Assembly: GCF_014859555.1 (NCBI RefSeq)
Contig: NZ_JACUTY010000004.1
Location: 1-64,000, forward strand
Origin: Thiomicrospira sp.
GTDB taxonomy: Bacteria > Pseudomonadota > Gammaproteobacteria > Thiomicrospirales > Thiomicrospiraceae
DNA length: 64,000 nt
Direction: 5' to 3'
Shown here one piece after another: positions 10,707 through 19,740 of this stretch. Under the pieces are notes generated by a model. The model saw only the letters and a list, made by a program, of their open reading frames with translations, did not search any database and was not told where the DNA came from. A program made the position numbers and the translations under genes. The stretch's first letter is position 1; each line of letters opens with the position of its first letter.

Positions 10707-11087
10707 ATGAAACAATTAACTCTTAAAGCTTTGTTTCTGTCAGGTGTTGCGGCATTCTCAATGAATGTTCATGCTGCTTCTGTCTATGATCAGTGTGTTG
10801 GTGATGCACAAAAGCTAATTGCAGCGGGTATCGAGGGTGGTAACACAGCGGCACGTGAAGTGCAGCAGTCTACTACTATTGATCAGTGCAAAGCCGCATT
10901 AACTGAGATCGAAGCTAAGTATGAAAGCCAGTATAAATATGAAAAAGACGGTAAGCAGTACGTACGTGCTCCTTATTCAGTCATGACGGCAGCTGATCGT
11001 GAAAAGTGGGCAACCCTTTTCAACGCGATCGACACCAAAAATTTCATGGGCGTTCGTTACCTGATGGCTGTTTACTATCGTCAATAA
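10707..11087 (+). CDS. small secreted protein of unknown function
   Basis: ggag RBS then ATG at 10707; signal peptide MKQLTLKALFLSGVAAFSMNVHA. Confidence 0.7.
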   Translation: MKQLTLKALFLSGVAAFSMNVHAASVYDQCVGDAQKLIAAGIEGGNTAAREVQQSTTIDQCKAALTEIEAKYESQYKYEKDGKQYVRAPYSVMTAADREKWATLFNAIDTKNFMGVRYLMAVYYRQ

Positions 11088-11123
11088 AATCCCTTCTATT
11101 GACAATAGGTGATGCTATCTCGA

Positions 11124-11152
11124 AAAGCCGGTTTAATAACCGGCTTTTTTTA
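11124..11152 (+). terminator. Rho-independent terminator
   Basis: aaaGCCGGTTtaatAACCGGCttttttt. Confidence 0.9.
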
Positions 11153-11184
11153 TGCCAAAAATAATCCTAAAATATGGATGTGTT

Positions 11185-12015
11185 GTGACTACTAAAAACC
11201 TCTTCGCACAAGTCTATGAATGTTTAATGTGTTCCGAACTGGATCACAAAGTACGTTTGTTGGATGGACTGTTAGTTGACTGGACCGAACAGCGTTTTAA
11301 TTTTGAGCCACACGATAAAGTCGAACGGATTAAGGATCCAGGGCGTCCGCCCAAGCCCAAGTTAGTCGCGCCCAAGCAATTATTGCGCCGTCGAATAGGT
11401 TCGCCAGAAGGCCATGCGGCCTTGATGCATGCGATTGCTCATATCGAGTTTAATGCCATTAACTTAGCCTTGGATGCGGTCTATCGTTTTCAGGATATGC
11501 CACGTGATTATTATGCCGACTGGCTTGGTGTGGCGGGAGAGGAGGCTTATCACTTTCAAATGATCCGAGAACATTTGTTTAATTTAGGCTGTGAATATGG
11601 CGATTTGAGCGCTCATAACGGACTTTGGCTAACCACTTACGAAACCGATCATGATGTGTTGGTACGTATGGCGATGGTGCCACGTACGCTAGAAGCGCGG
11701 GGTTTGGATGTAACGCCCGATATGATTAAACGCTTGCGTGCGATTGGCGACCATCGAGGGGTGGAAATTTTAAAAATTTTATTACGCGATGAAATCGGCC
11801 ACGTAGCGGTCGGTACACGTTGGTATCGTTATGTGTGTGACCAGCGTGGCTTAAACCCATTTGACGAATTTCAGACAATTTTAACGACTTTTTTTCATGG
11901 AGATATTCGTGGGCCATTTAACTACGAGGCACGACAGCAAGCCGGTTTTTCAGAACAAGAGATTGCTTGGCTAAAATCCATGGAAGCGCAAACCTTTGAG
12001 AAAGTCGATGGCTGA
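11185..12015 (+). CDS. DUF455 ferritin-like protein
   Basis: HAIAHIEFNAINLALDAVYRF, E/H-rich ferritin-like motifs; likely GTG start at 11185. Confidence 0.75.
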   Translation: MTTKNLFAQVYECLMCSELDHKVRLLDGLLVDWTEQRFNFEPHDKVERIKDPGRPPKPKLVAPKQLLRRRIGSPEGHAALMHAIAHIEFNAINLALDAVYRFQDMPRDYYADWLGVAGEEAYHFQMIREHLFNLGCEYGDLSAHNGLWLTTYETDHDVLVRMAMVPRTLEARGLDVTPDMIKRLRAIGDHRGVEILKILLRDEIGHVAVGTRWYRYVCDQRGLNPFDEFQTILTTFFHGDIRGPFNYEARQQAGFSEQEIAWLKSMEAQTFEKVDG

Positions 12016-12682
12016 GTTACCTCCTATTCGGCTGTCGGAAGCACAGCGCACACGTATTCAATTGCGCCATAAAGCCTCAATTGAACGTTTTGGTTATCAT
12101 CCTCAAGCCCTGTTTTGGTCAGATCAAGACGTGCAAAAAATGCGCTTTGAGGTGTTGGCAAATTTAATACCATCGGTTGAAAAATCCAACCACCAGGCCT
12201 GGTCTATACTGGATGTTGGCTGCGGATTTGCAGACTTTTACGCCTATTTAAATCAAGCCGGTTATCGCATAAATTACACGGGTGTGGATGTATCACCGGA
12301 CATGATTTACAGTGCCGGTTGTTTGCATCCAGACATCCAGTTATTTGAAGGTGAGCTGGCGGATCAAGGGTTTGAAAAGAATTCATTCGATTTCGTATTC
12401 TTGTCGGGCGCTTTAAATGAAGTGGTGGACGAAACCGGTGCTTATGCCAAATCGGTAATTCGAGATTTATACCGAATTGCGCGTTTGGGTGTGGGGTTTA
12501 ATTTGTTAAATAAACACAATTCTTGGATTCAATCACGAGCGGATTTACAAAGTTTTTATCCCGCGTCGATTGCGGCTTTTTGTGAGCGATTTGCGTATAA
12601 AGTGGATTGGCGTTCAGACTACTTAGCCAATGACTTTAGTGTGTTTTTAAGAAAAAAAGTGGACGTTAAATCATGCGTTTAG
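12008..12682 (+). CDS. class I SAM-dependent methyltransferase
   Basis: ILDVGCGFADFYAYL motif; ATG at 12008 overlaps upstream gene. Confidence 0.75.
   Translation: MAELPPIRLSEAQRTRIQLRHKASIERFGYHPQALFWSDQDVQKMRFEVLANLIPSVEKSNHQAWSILDVGCGFADFYAYLNQAGYRINYTGVDVSPDMIYSAGCLHPDIQLFEGELADQGFEKNSFDFVFLSGALNEVVDETGAYAKSVIRDLYRIARLGVGFNLLNKHNSWIQSRADLQSFYPASIAAFCERFAYKVDWRSDYLANDFSVFLRKKVDVKSCV
12193..12202. repeat. dispersed palindrome, in methyltransferase (HQAW)
   Basis: AACCACCAGGCCTGGTCTA. Confidence 0.9.
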
Positions 12683-13575
12683 GGATCGATTTAGGCGGCA
12701 CAAAAATTGAAATTGTGGCATTAGATGCGCATAACGAAATTTGTCTACGCGAACGAGTGATGGCACCAAAAGGTTGTTATGTCGATACTTTAGAGGCCAT
12801 GGTTACTCTAGTGCATCAAGCTGAACATGCGCTTGGTCAAACCGGAAGTGTTGGAGTGGGTATTCCCGGTGCGATTTCGGCTAAAACCGGTCGGGTTAAA
12901 AATGCTAACTCAACCTGGTTAATTGGCGAAGACTTGCGGGGCGATTTGCAAACTCGCTTAGGGCGTGAAGTACGGATTGCCAACGATGCCAATTGCTTTG
13001 CACTTTCAGAGGCTTCGCAAGGCGCCGCCCAGCAAGCGCAAAGCGTATTTGGTGTGATAGTCGGAACTGGCTGTGGCGGTGGCCTGGTGGTAAATGGACA
13101 GATCTTGGCGGGTGCGAATGCGATAGCCGGTGAGTGGGGGCATAATCCTTTGCCTTGGTCTACAGAACAAGACGTGAATGTGGCGTGTTATTGTGGTCAA
13201 CAAAATTGCATCGAAACCTTTTTATCAGGAACAGGCTTAGCCCAGCGTTATGCAGGTTATACGGGCGAACAATGCACGGCGCAGCAAATTGTCGGTTTAA
13301 TGCGAGAAGGTTATTCACCTGCGGTGCAGATGATGGATCGCTATTATAATTGGATGGCGAAAGGTTTAGCCTCAGTGATAAATGTGTTTGACCCTGAAGT
13401 GATTGTGCTGGGCGGCGGATTAAGCCAGGTCAATGAACTTTACGCCGAAGTACCCAAACGCTGGGCACAATGGGTATTTAGCGATCAGGTTGTGACCGAA
13501 TTAAAACCCCCGATGTTCGGGGATTCAAGTGGTGTGATGGGCGCCGCTTGGTTATGGGGACAAGGGGAGGAATAA
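12673..13575 (+). CDS. ROK family sugar kinase
   Basis: MRLGIDLGGTKIEIVAL; GEWGHNPL; CYCGQQNCIETFLSG ROK zinc motif. Confidence 0.88.
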   Translation: MRLGIDLGGTKIEIVALDAHNEICLRERVMAPKGCYVDTLEAMVTLVHQAEHALGQTGSVGVGIPGAISAKTGRVKNANSTWLIGEDLRGDLQTRLGREVRIANDANCFALSEASQGAAQQAQSVFGVIVGTGCGGGLVVNGQILAGANAIAGEWGHNPLPWSTEQDVNVACYCGQQNCIETFLSGTGLAQRYAGYTGEQCTAQQIVGLMREGYSPAVQMMDRYYNWMAKGLASVINVFDPEVIVLGGGLSQVNELYAEVPKRWAQWVFSDQVVTELKPPMFGDSSGVMGAAWLWGQGEE

Positions 13576-13579
13576 AAAC

Positions 13580-13918
13580 ATGAAAACATTGGTTGAGTTA
13601 GAAGAGTTGGAACAGTTGATTAACCAACAACCAGGCCTGGTGGTGTTGTTTGGTGGCGAGCATTGCAGCGTTTGTCAGGTGATTAAACCCAAGCTTGAAA
13701 CGATGTTAGCAGAGCGTTATCCTTTGTTGCAAGTGGTGTATATTGATTGTCAGCAGAGTCAAACCTTGTGTGCGCAAAAGTCGGTATTTAGCTTGCCGGT
13801 GGTGCAGGTGTATTTTGATCGTCAGCGTTTTATTGAAAAGGCGCGCAGCTTTAGCTTAGCGGCTTTACTGGATGAAATTCAACGCCCATATGAGTTATTG
13901 TTCAATATTTCAGAATAA
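13580..13918 (+). CDS. thioredoxin-like protein
   Basis: GEHCSVCQVIKPKLE CxxC motif; cis-Pro region FSLPVVQVY. Confidence 0.75.
   Translation: MKTLVELEELEQLINQQPGLVVLFGGEHCSVCQVIKPKLETMLAERYPLLQVVYIDCQQSQTLCAQKSVFSLPVVQVYFDRQRFIEKARSFSLAALLDEIQRPYELLFNISE
13631..13640. repeat. dispersed palindrome, in thioredoxin-like gene (PGLV)
   Basis: CAACAACCAGGCCTGGTGGTG. Confidence 0.9.
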
Positions 13919-13946
13919 CCTAAAGCACCAGGCTTGGTGCTTTAGG
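13919..13946. terminator. 28 bp near-perfect hairpin between convergent genes; degenerate copy of the dispersed palindrome
   Basis: CCTAAAGCACCAGG/CTTGGTGCTTTAGG, one G-T wobble at core. Confidence 0.7.
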
Positions 13947-13961
13947 TTTGCAGTTTAAAAA

Positions 13962-14237
13962 TCAATAAAATTGATAATGTTTTAGCACCGCTTGTTTGAC
14001 CTGCCACTGGCAATTCAAATCCGCCGGAAAAGTCACTAGATCACCCGCTTTAATCAGTACAGCTTTGCCTTGTTCAGGGGTGACTAACACTTCGCCTTTA
14101 ATTAAATAACACACTTCGGTGGCGTCATAATGCCAATCAAATTCGGATGGCTGTTTTTGCCAGGTTGGCCAGTGCTGAACGCCCAGTTTATCAAGTTCAA
14201 TTTGACTGGGTTGTGATTGAATAACAATGGGTGACAT
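13962..14237 (-). CDS. cupin domain protein
   Basis: DWHYDATEVCYLIKGEVLVTPEQG. Confidence 0.8.
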   Translation of the reverse strand: MSPIVIQSQPSQIELDKLGVQHWPTWQKQPSEFDWHYDATEVCYLIKGEVLVTPEQGKAVLIKAGDLVTFPADLNCQWQVKQAVLKHYQFY

Positions 14238-14318
14238 AATTGTTTCCTTGGGTTTTGCGCAGATTGGCCGTTATTCTAGCAAACACTTGATAAAAATTAC
14301 TAAGAAAAGGCGGTCGCT

Positions 14319-14951
14319 ATGTTTGTGGTTTATAGTCCAGAAGGGCGCAATTTTATAGGCGCGGAGCCTACCAATAAGGCCGCCAAGGTTAATCCGGTTA
14401 CACCAGTGGAATTTAATGAAACCATGCTGGAGTTGGATAAGGATTATCCGGGAGAAGCGCAGCGTCATCAACGCGCCAATTATGCGTTAGGTCAATATCA
14501 AAAACAGCTTGAAACCATGACGGATCGGCATGTTGTGGTGACGGTATCCGAGATCATGTCCAGTTCGGTGATCAGTTTGCCGCCAACGGCGACCTTAACG
14601 GAGGTCTGGAATATTATGCAGCAACGAAAAATTCAACATATTCCCGTAGTGGATGGCGAGAGACTGGTGGGTATCTGTTCATCACAGGAGCTGTTACGTC
14701 ATGTGATTGTGAATCAGTCGAACCAAATTGAAACGCCGGCGGATCGAGCAATTATGGAAATTGCTAATCCAGAAGTGGTGACGACCTTAGCAAATGTGGA
14801 TGTACGACGAGTGGCGTTTATTATGAGCCAGTATCGGATAGGTTCTTTACCCGTGATGTCGGAAGATGGATATAAAATGATTGGTATCATTACGCGTACA
14901 GATTTAATCAAGCGGCTGGCTAAACTGCCACCGCTTGAAATATACGCTTAA
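14319..14951 (+). CDS. CBS-domain protein
   Basis: Two CBS repeats (MSSSVISLPPTATLTEVWNIM..., ...MIGIITRTDLIKRL). Confidence 0.85.
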   Translation: MFVVYSPEGRNFIGAEPTNKAAKVNPVTPVEFNETMLELDKDYPGEAQRHQRANYALGQYQKQLETMTDRHVVVTVSEIMSSSVISLPPTATLTEVWNIMQQRKIQHIPVVDGERLVGICSSQELLRHVIVNQSNQIETPADRAIMEIANPEVVTTLANVDVRRVAFIMSQYRIGSLPVMSEDGYKMIGIITRTDLIKRLAKLPPLEIYA

Positions 14952-14967
14952 GTAGGTGTTGAATTAA

Positions 14968-15345
14968 TTATTCAGCGCTGTCGGCTTGTTGGGATTTAGC
15001 CACGTCTTCGTGAACTTTTTGCATGTCTAAACCGCGCAACTGTTCAATGGCTTCTTCAAGGTTGCTGGCAGGAATCGCACCCGGATTGGCATAAACCACG
15101 ACTTTTTCACGCATTAAGGCGATAGTCGGAATCGAACGAACCTGAAACATGCCCGCTAACTCTTGTTCTTCTTCTACATTAATTTTAGCAAACACAATAT
15201 CAGGGTGTTTTTCAGAAACTTCTTCAAAAACCGGACCAAACTGTTTGCATGGACCACACCATTCCGCCCAAAAGTCTAAAATAACCATGTCGTTATTATT
15301 AATGGTTTCGTCAAATTGGGCTAAGGTAAGATTGATTACGGCCAT
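14968..15345 (-). CDS. thioredoxin
   Basis: VILDFWAEWCGPCKQFGPVFEE. Confidence 0.9.
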   Translation of the reverse strand: MAVINLTLAQFDETINNNDMVILDFWAEWCGPCKQFGPVFEEVSEKHPDIVFAKINVEEEQELAGMFQVRSIPTIALMREKVVVYANPGAIPASNLEEAIEQLRGLDMQKVHEDVAKSQQADSAE

Positions 15346-15385
15346 GGGGTTTCCTTTCTTTCGTTTATAAATTTTGAGTCGGTTT

Positions 15386-16771
15386 TTACACCAAAGGGGT
15401 GCCGCCTTGCGTGAGCTTGGCTGGATCTAAATAACCTAATAACGTGGCTTCATCCAAATCCGTCATTTCTAAGGCCACTTCAAGCACAGGGCGTGCGCTA
15501 CGGTAAGCTTCCTTGGCAATCGCGGCCCCTTTTTCATAGCCTACCACAGTATTTAAAGCGGTGACTAGGATTGGATTAACGTCTAAGGCTTTTTTAAGTT
15601 GGGCTTGATTGACCTCAAATCCGGCGATGGCTTGATCGGCCAGTTGTCTAGCGGCATTGCTGGCCAAGTTTAAACTGCTGAGTAAATTATCCGCGATCAT
15701 GGGTAACATCACATTAAGTTGGAAGTTGCCCGACTGCGCCCCAATCGTGATCGCGGTATGGTTGCCGGTCATTTGGGCGGCCACCATCGCCACGGCCTCC
15801 GGAATGACCGGGTTGACTTTGCCTGGCATAATCGAACTGCCCGGCTGTAACGCTGGTAATTGAATTTCACCTAAACCAGCTAAGGGGCCTGAGTTCATCC
15901 AGCGTAAATCGTTTGCAATTTTCATCAGGCTCGCGGCGAGTACATTCAGCTGTCCACTCAGCTCAAGTGCCGTATCTTGAGAGCTTAAACCAACAAATAA
16001 GTTGGCCATAGGTGAAAAGGTTTGCTGGGTTAAAAACGACAGTTTTTCACAAAAAAGTTTTGAAAATTCAGGGTGAGCGTTAATGCCTGTGCCTACCGCC
16101 GTGCCACCTTGTGGCAAGGCCAATAAACGTACTTGCGTGCTTTCAAGACGTGCAATATTGTCGGTTATTTGGGCTCGCCAAGCGGATAATTCTTGGCTAA
16201 AGCGAATCGGCATCGCATCCATTAAATGGGTGCGGCCGGTCTTCACTACGTCTTGAAGTTGATCTTCACGTGTTTTAATCGTGCCAACCAAATGCTTTAA
16301 ACTCGGAATCAATTGTTGGTTTAAAACTAACGCTGCGCTAACGTGAATGCTGCTTGGAATAACATCGTTCGAGCTTTGGCTCATATTGACATCATCATTC
16401 GGGTGAATCTTAACCTGGGTGAGTTGATAGGCTAAATTCGCAATCACCTCATTTATGTTCATATTGGTACTAGTACCTGAACCGGTTTGAAACACATCGA
16501 CCGGAAACTGCTGGTCATGCTGGCCGCTTAAAATTTGCTTGACGGCTTGTTCAATCGCATCTACTTTAGTTTTATCAAGTTGCTTTAACGCTAGATTGGC
16601 TTGTGCGCAGGCAAGTTTGATATAGGCAAGGGCGTGAATAAAAGCCGGTGAAAGCCCACGCCCACTAATAGGAAAGTTATTGATTGCGCGCTGAGTTTGT
16701 GCGCCATAAAGTGCGTTGACGGGAACTTCAAGTTTTCCCATGCTGTCTTGTTCAATGCGTGTATTTGACAT
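15386..16771 (-). CDS. fumC: class II fumarate hydratase
   Basis: GSSIMPGKVNPV signature; GSGTSTNMNINEVIAN. Confidence 0.93.
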   Translation of the reverse strand: MSNTRIEQDSMGKLEVPVNALYGAQTQRAINNFPISGRGLSPAFIHALAYIKLACAQANLALKQLDKTKVDAIEQAVKQILSGQHDQQFPVDVFQTGSGTSTNMNINEVIANLAYQLTQVKIHPNDDVNMSQSSNDVIPSSIHVSAALVLNQQLIPSLKHLVGTIKTREDQLQDVVKTGRTHLMDAMPIRFSQELSAWRAQITDNIARLESTQVRLLALPQGGTAVGTGINAHPEFSKLFCEKLSFLTQQTFSPMANLFVGLSSQDTALELSGQLNVLAASLMKIANDLRWMNSGPLAGLGEIQLPALQPGSSIMPGKVNPVIPEAVAMVAAQMTGNHTAITIGAQSGNFQLNVMLPMIADNLLSSLNLASNAARQLADQAIAGFEVNQAQLKKALDVNPILVTALNTVVGYEKGAAIAKEAYRSARPVLEVALEMTDLDEATLLGYLDPAKLTQGGTPLV

Positions 16772-16860
16772 GTAAACGTTCTTTTTGAATTAATTAAGTT
16801 TAAGTTGAATCAAGCTTTTGAGCGAGCCTTTGTTGATCTCGTCCTAGGCGATTTAAAATA

Positions 16861-18444
16861 TTGGTATCATTTTACGCATCTTTCATTCAAAAACCCATAG
16901 GTTGCACCGTGAAGCGCAAAAAACTGTTAAAAAAATGCGAAAAACAAACCAAAAAAAGTCAGCGGTTAGCTAAACAGTTAGCCGAATCGCAAGCTTTAAA
17001 CCAGTTTTATGCCATGTGGACACACGAATTGCGTTCACCTTTAAGTGTGGTCGAATCCACGCTAGCTCAATTAAAAGCGCAATCCCTGCAACTGAACAAG
17101 GAGGCCGCCGACCACCAGGCCTGGTGGTTGTTGGAAACGGCGGTGCAACACATGTCGATGTCGGTGAATGACTTATTGGGTTTGGCGCAAGTGTCGCATC
17201 AGCGATTAACCATTCAATCACAATCTTTCGATTTGCAAACCCTGCTGCGTGAACTAGAGGCCATGTCGGTTAGGTTGGTAGGAAAAAAACCGATTGAATT
17301 GGACGTTAGTTTGCCTCAAGAGTCGGTTTGGTTGAAAGGCGATGCGTTTCGCTTAAAACAGGTGTTGCTCAACTTGTTAGCTAATGCACTTAAGTTTACT
17401 CAGCAAGGTCAGGTTAGGCTGGATTGGCAAGCTTATGATAGCGGTATCGAATTTCGCATAAAGGATAGCGGGCCAGGTTTGGCGGCATCTGAATTGGGTA
17501 AATTGTTTCAACCCTTTAATCAGTTGGTGCAAACCCAGGCCGGTGAAACCATCGGTTCAGGCTTGGGTTTGTTTATTGTCCAGTCATTGGTGGCCGCGAT
17601 GCAGGGAAAAATCCGGGTTGAGTCCGAACTCGGTCAAGGCACGAGTTTTATTGTGTGGCTACCCGTTTTAACGAATCCGTTAGCGCAGCCAGACGTGTTT
17701 GATGATCGGCCTAAAAAACATCAAAAGCCTGAGGTGAGGCCATCCAAACTTCGAGTGTTATTAGCCGATGATTCAGAGTTAAGCCGAGCTTTGTTAGTCA
17801 GTCAATTAACTCAGCCTGAACTTGAGTGGGTAGAGACGCAAGATGGTGAGCAAGCGCTACAGTGGCTAGAAAATAGTGAATTTGATTACGTGGTTCTGGA
17901 TAGATTTATGCCTAAGCTGGACGGCGAGCAGCTGTGTCAAAAAATTAGGCAGCTACAAATGGCTGGTCAGCAGGTAAATTTAAAAGGTGTATATTTAATT
18001 AGCGCCGAACCCTCCTTGGTGGATCAGTTAAATCCTTGTTTTGATTGTTGTTTTATTAAGCCAGTTGATCCTTTGCAATTAATCAAACGATTCGGATTAT
18101 CAAACCATTCCCAATTAAATAATCCGAAAAAAGACGACTGTAAAAATTTTATACATGATAAAATACCTAGTGATTTAACCGAAATGCTTCCTAAATTCAT
18201 TAAGGAAGTCGATTACCTACTAGGTGAAGTAGAGCAGTGTGTAAAAGCATCTCAGTATCAAAATTGTCGCGATTGGATGCATCGCTTAAAAGGCAGTTTT
18301 ATGCTGTTTCAACAAGATACTTGGCTGGTTGATTTGGAAGGGTTGGAAACCGCGATTCAGCATGAATCGGTACAAGACTCTTTAGAAAGGTTACATAAAA
18401 TTCGTTCACAAGTTCTTAAATTACAGGCCACTTGTGAACTTTAA
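16861..18444 (+). CDS. hybrid sensor histidine kinase (HisKA-HATPase-REC-HPt), no obvious TM
   Basis: THELRSPLSVVES H-box, GSGLGLFIVQ, REC DRFMPKLDG, C-terminal HPt WMHRLKGSF; true start may be downstream. Confidence 0.82.
   Translation: MVSFYASFIQKPIGCTVKRKKLLKKCEKQTKKSQRLAKQLAESQALNQFYAMWTHELRSPLSVVESTLAQLKAQSLQLNKEAADHQAWWLLETAVQHMSMSVNDLLGLAQVSHQRLTIQSQSFDLQTLLRELEAMSVRLVGKKPIELDVSLPQESVWLKGDAFRLKQVLLNLLANALKFTQQGQVRLDWQAYDSGIEFRIKDSGPGLAASELGKLFQPFNQLVQTQAGETIGSGLGLFIVQSLVAAMQGKIRVESELGQGTSFIVWLPVLTNPLAQPDVFDDRPKKHQKPEVRPSKLRVLLADDSELSRALLVSQLTQPELEWVETQDGEQALQWLENSEFDYVVLDRFMPKLDGEQLCQKIRQLQMAGQQVNLKGVYLISAEPSLVDQLNPCFDCCFIKPVDPLQLIKRFGLSNHSQLNNPKKDDCKNFIHDKIPSDLTEMLPKFIKEVDYLLGEVEQCVKASQYQNCRDWMHRLKGSFMLFQQDTWLVDLEGLETAIQHESVQDSLERLHKIRSQVLKLQATCEL
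17115..17124. repeat. dispersed palindrome, in hybrid kinase (HQAW)
   Basis: CGACCACCAGGCCTGGTGGTTG. Confidence 0.9.
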
Positions 18445-18470
18445 AAAATTATTATTAGGGGTGTTTTATC

Positions 18471-19142
18471 ATGGCTAAGAAAATCAATTTATTATTAGCG
18501 GAAGACCATGACTTGGTTCGTGCCGCATTAAAGTCACTGATTGAATCGGATGACGGTTTTAAAGTAGTGGCTGAAGCCGAAGACGGCATTACTTGCTTGG
18601 AGCAAGTGCGTGCTAAGTCACCGGATATCGTTATTTTAGATTTGGCGATGCCAAAGTTAAATGGTTTAAACACTATTTCGCAATTGAAGCGTCGCCATCA
18701 AGAAACGAAGATTGTAGTGTTAACGGCGGCTGAAACGCCAAGTGTTTGGCAGGAAGCGTTAGAGCTGGGCATTCATGGTATTGCGACTAAATCAATCAGC
18801 AAAAAAGAACTGTTGGATGGTTTGCGTAAAGTGATGGATGGCGAACGTTTTGTTGATACTAAGATACAGCCGAGTGTGGTGAATTTCTTAGACGACGATA
18901 TGTCGATGAAGAAAAAACGTGGTATGCGTAAGCTGTCGGTTCGTGAGAAGCAGGTTACTAAGCTGATTGCGGAAGGTTACAAGACCAAAGATATCGCTGA
19001 AATGTTGGAAATCAGTGATCGTACCGTATCTAAGCATCGTGAAAACTTAATGACTAAGCTAGGTGCCACTTCACCGGCTGAAATCACACATTATGCAAAT
19101 GATACCGGTTTAACCAAGGTTAAATTGCTTGAAATTGAGTGA
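18471..19142 (+). CDS. NarL/LuxR-family response regulator
   Basis: REC domain LLLAEDHDLVRAALKSLI ... ILDLAMPKLNG; LuxR HTH LSVREKQVTKLIAEGYKTKDIAEML. Confidence 0.9.
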   Translation: MAKKINLLLAEDHDLVRAALKSLIESDDGFKVVAEAEDGITCLEQVRAKSPDIVILDLAMPKLNGLNTISQLKRRHQETKIVVLTAAETPSVWQEALELGIHGIATKSISKKELLDGLRKVMDGERFVDTKIQPSVVNFLDDDMSMKKKRGMRKLSVREKQVTKLIAEGYKTKDIAEMLEISDRTVSKHRENLMTKLGATSPAEITHYANDTGLTKVKLLEIE

Positions 19143-19175
19143 TTTATCGAGCCTAGAGGTTGACTAAGCTTCAAT

Positions 19176-19207
19176 AAAAAAAGCCGCGATTAATTCGCGG
19201 CTTTTTT
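19176..19207. terminator. bidirectional terminator
   Basis: aaaaaaaGCCGCGAttaaTTCGCGGCtttttt between convergent genes. Confidence 0.9.
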
Positions 19208-19228
19208 GTATCTAAAGTAAATATTAAC

Positions 19229-19711
19229 TTATTGAATTTTCAGGTAAGCATAACCTTCGCTTTGTAAGATCGCGATATCAAATACGCCGGACTCTACCAG
19301 CTCAATACCATCGTAAATTTTGGCTGGATCTAGATTGATTTCATTACGTGTGTGGTCGCAAAGTTTGACCGTAACCCCGCGTGAGTTCATAAGCGCATCT
19401 AAACGGCCTTTAAGTTCATCGCGACGCTCAAGCATAGCGGCATCATGCTCATAAGGCGTACCTTTAAGTGCGTCATCGGTTGTAAAACGCAGGCCGTGAC
19501 CAACAAATACCAATTGTACATCGGCATTCATTAGTTGGTTTTCGTAAGCATTCATAATGTTATTGATTGAGGTAAGCGTGGCTGAATAACGTGTGACATC
19601 ACTAAAGTCAACGTGGTAGACCACTTTTGCGCCATCATCTGCCGCTTGAAGAGGGGCGCTGAACATAACGAACATTAAAGCGACTAGGCTGAATAGGTTA
19701 AGTTTTTTCAT
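19229..19711 (-). CDS. DsrE-like periplasmic protein
   Basis: Signal peptide; KVVYHVDFSDVTRYSATLTSINNIMNAY, DsrE-like fold motifs. Confidence 0.7.
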   Translation of the reverse strand: MKKLNLFSLVALMFVMFSAPLQAADDGAKVVYHVDFSDVTRYSATLTSINNIMNAYENQLMNADVQLVFVGHGLRFTTDDALKGTPYEHDAAMLERRDELKGRLDALMNSRGVTVKLCDHTRNEINLDPAKIYDGIELVESGVFDIAILQSEGYAYLKIQ

Positions 19712-19740
19712 GCTGTATCCTTTGATCTTAAGATCTATTG

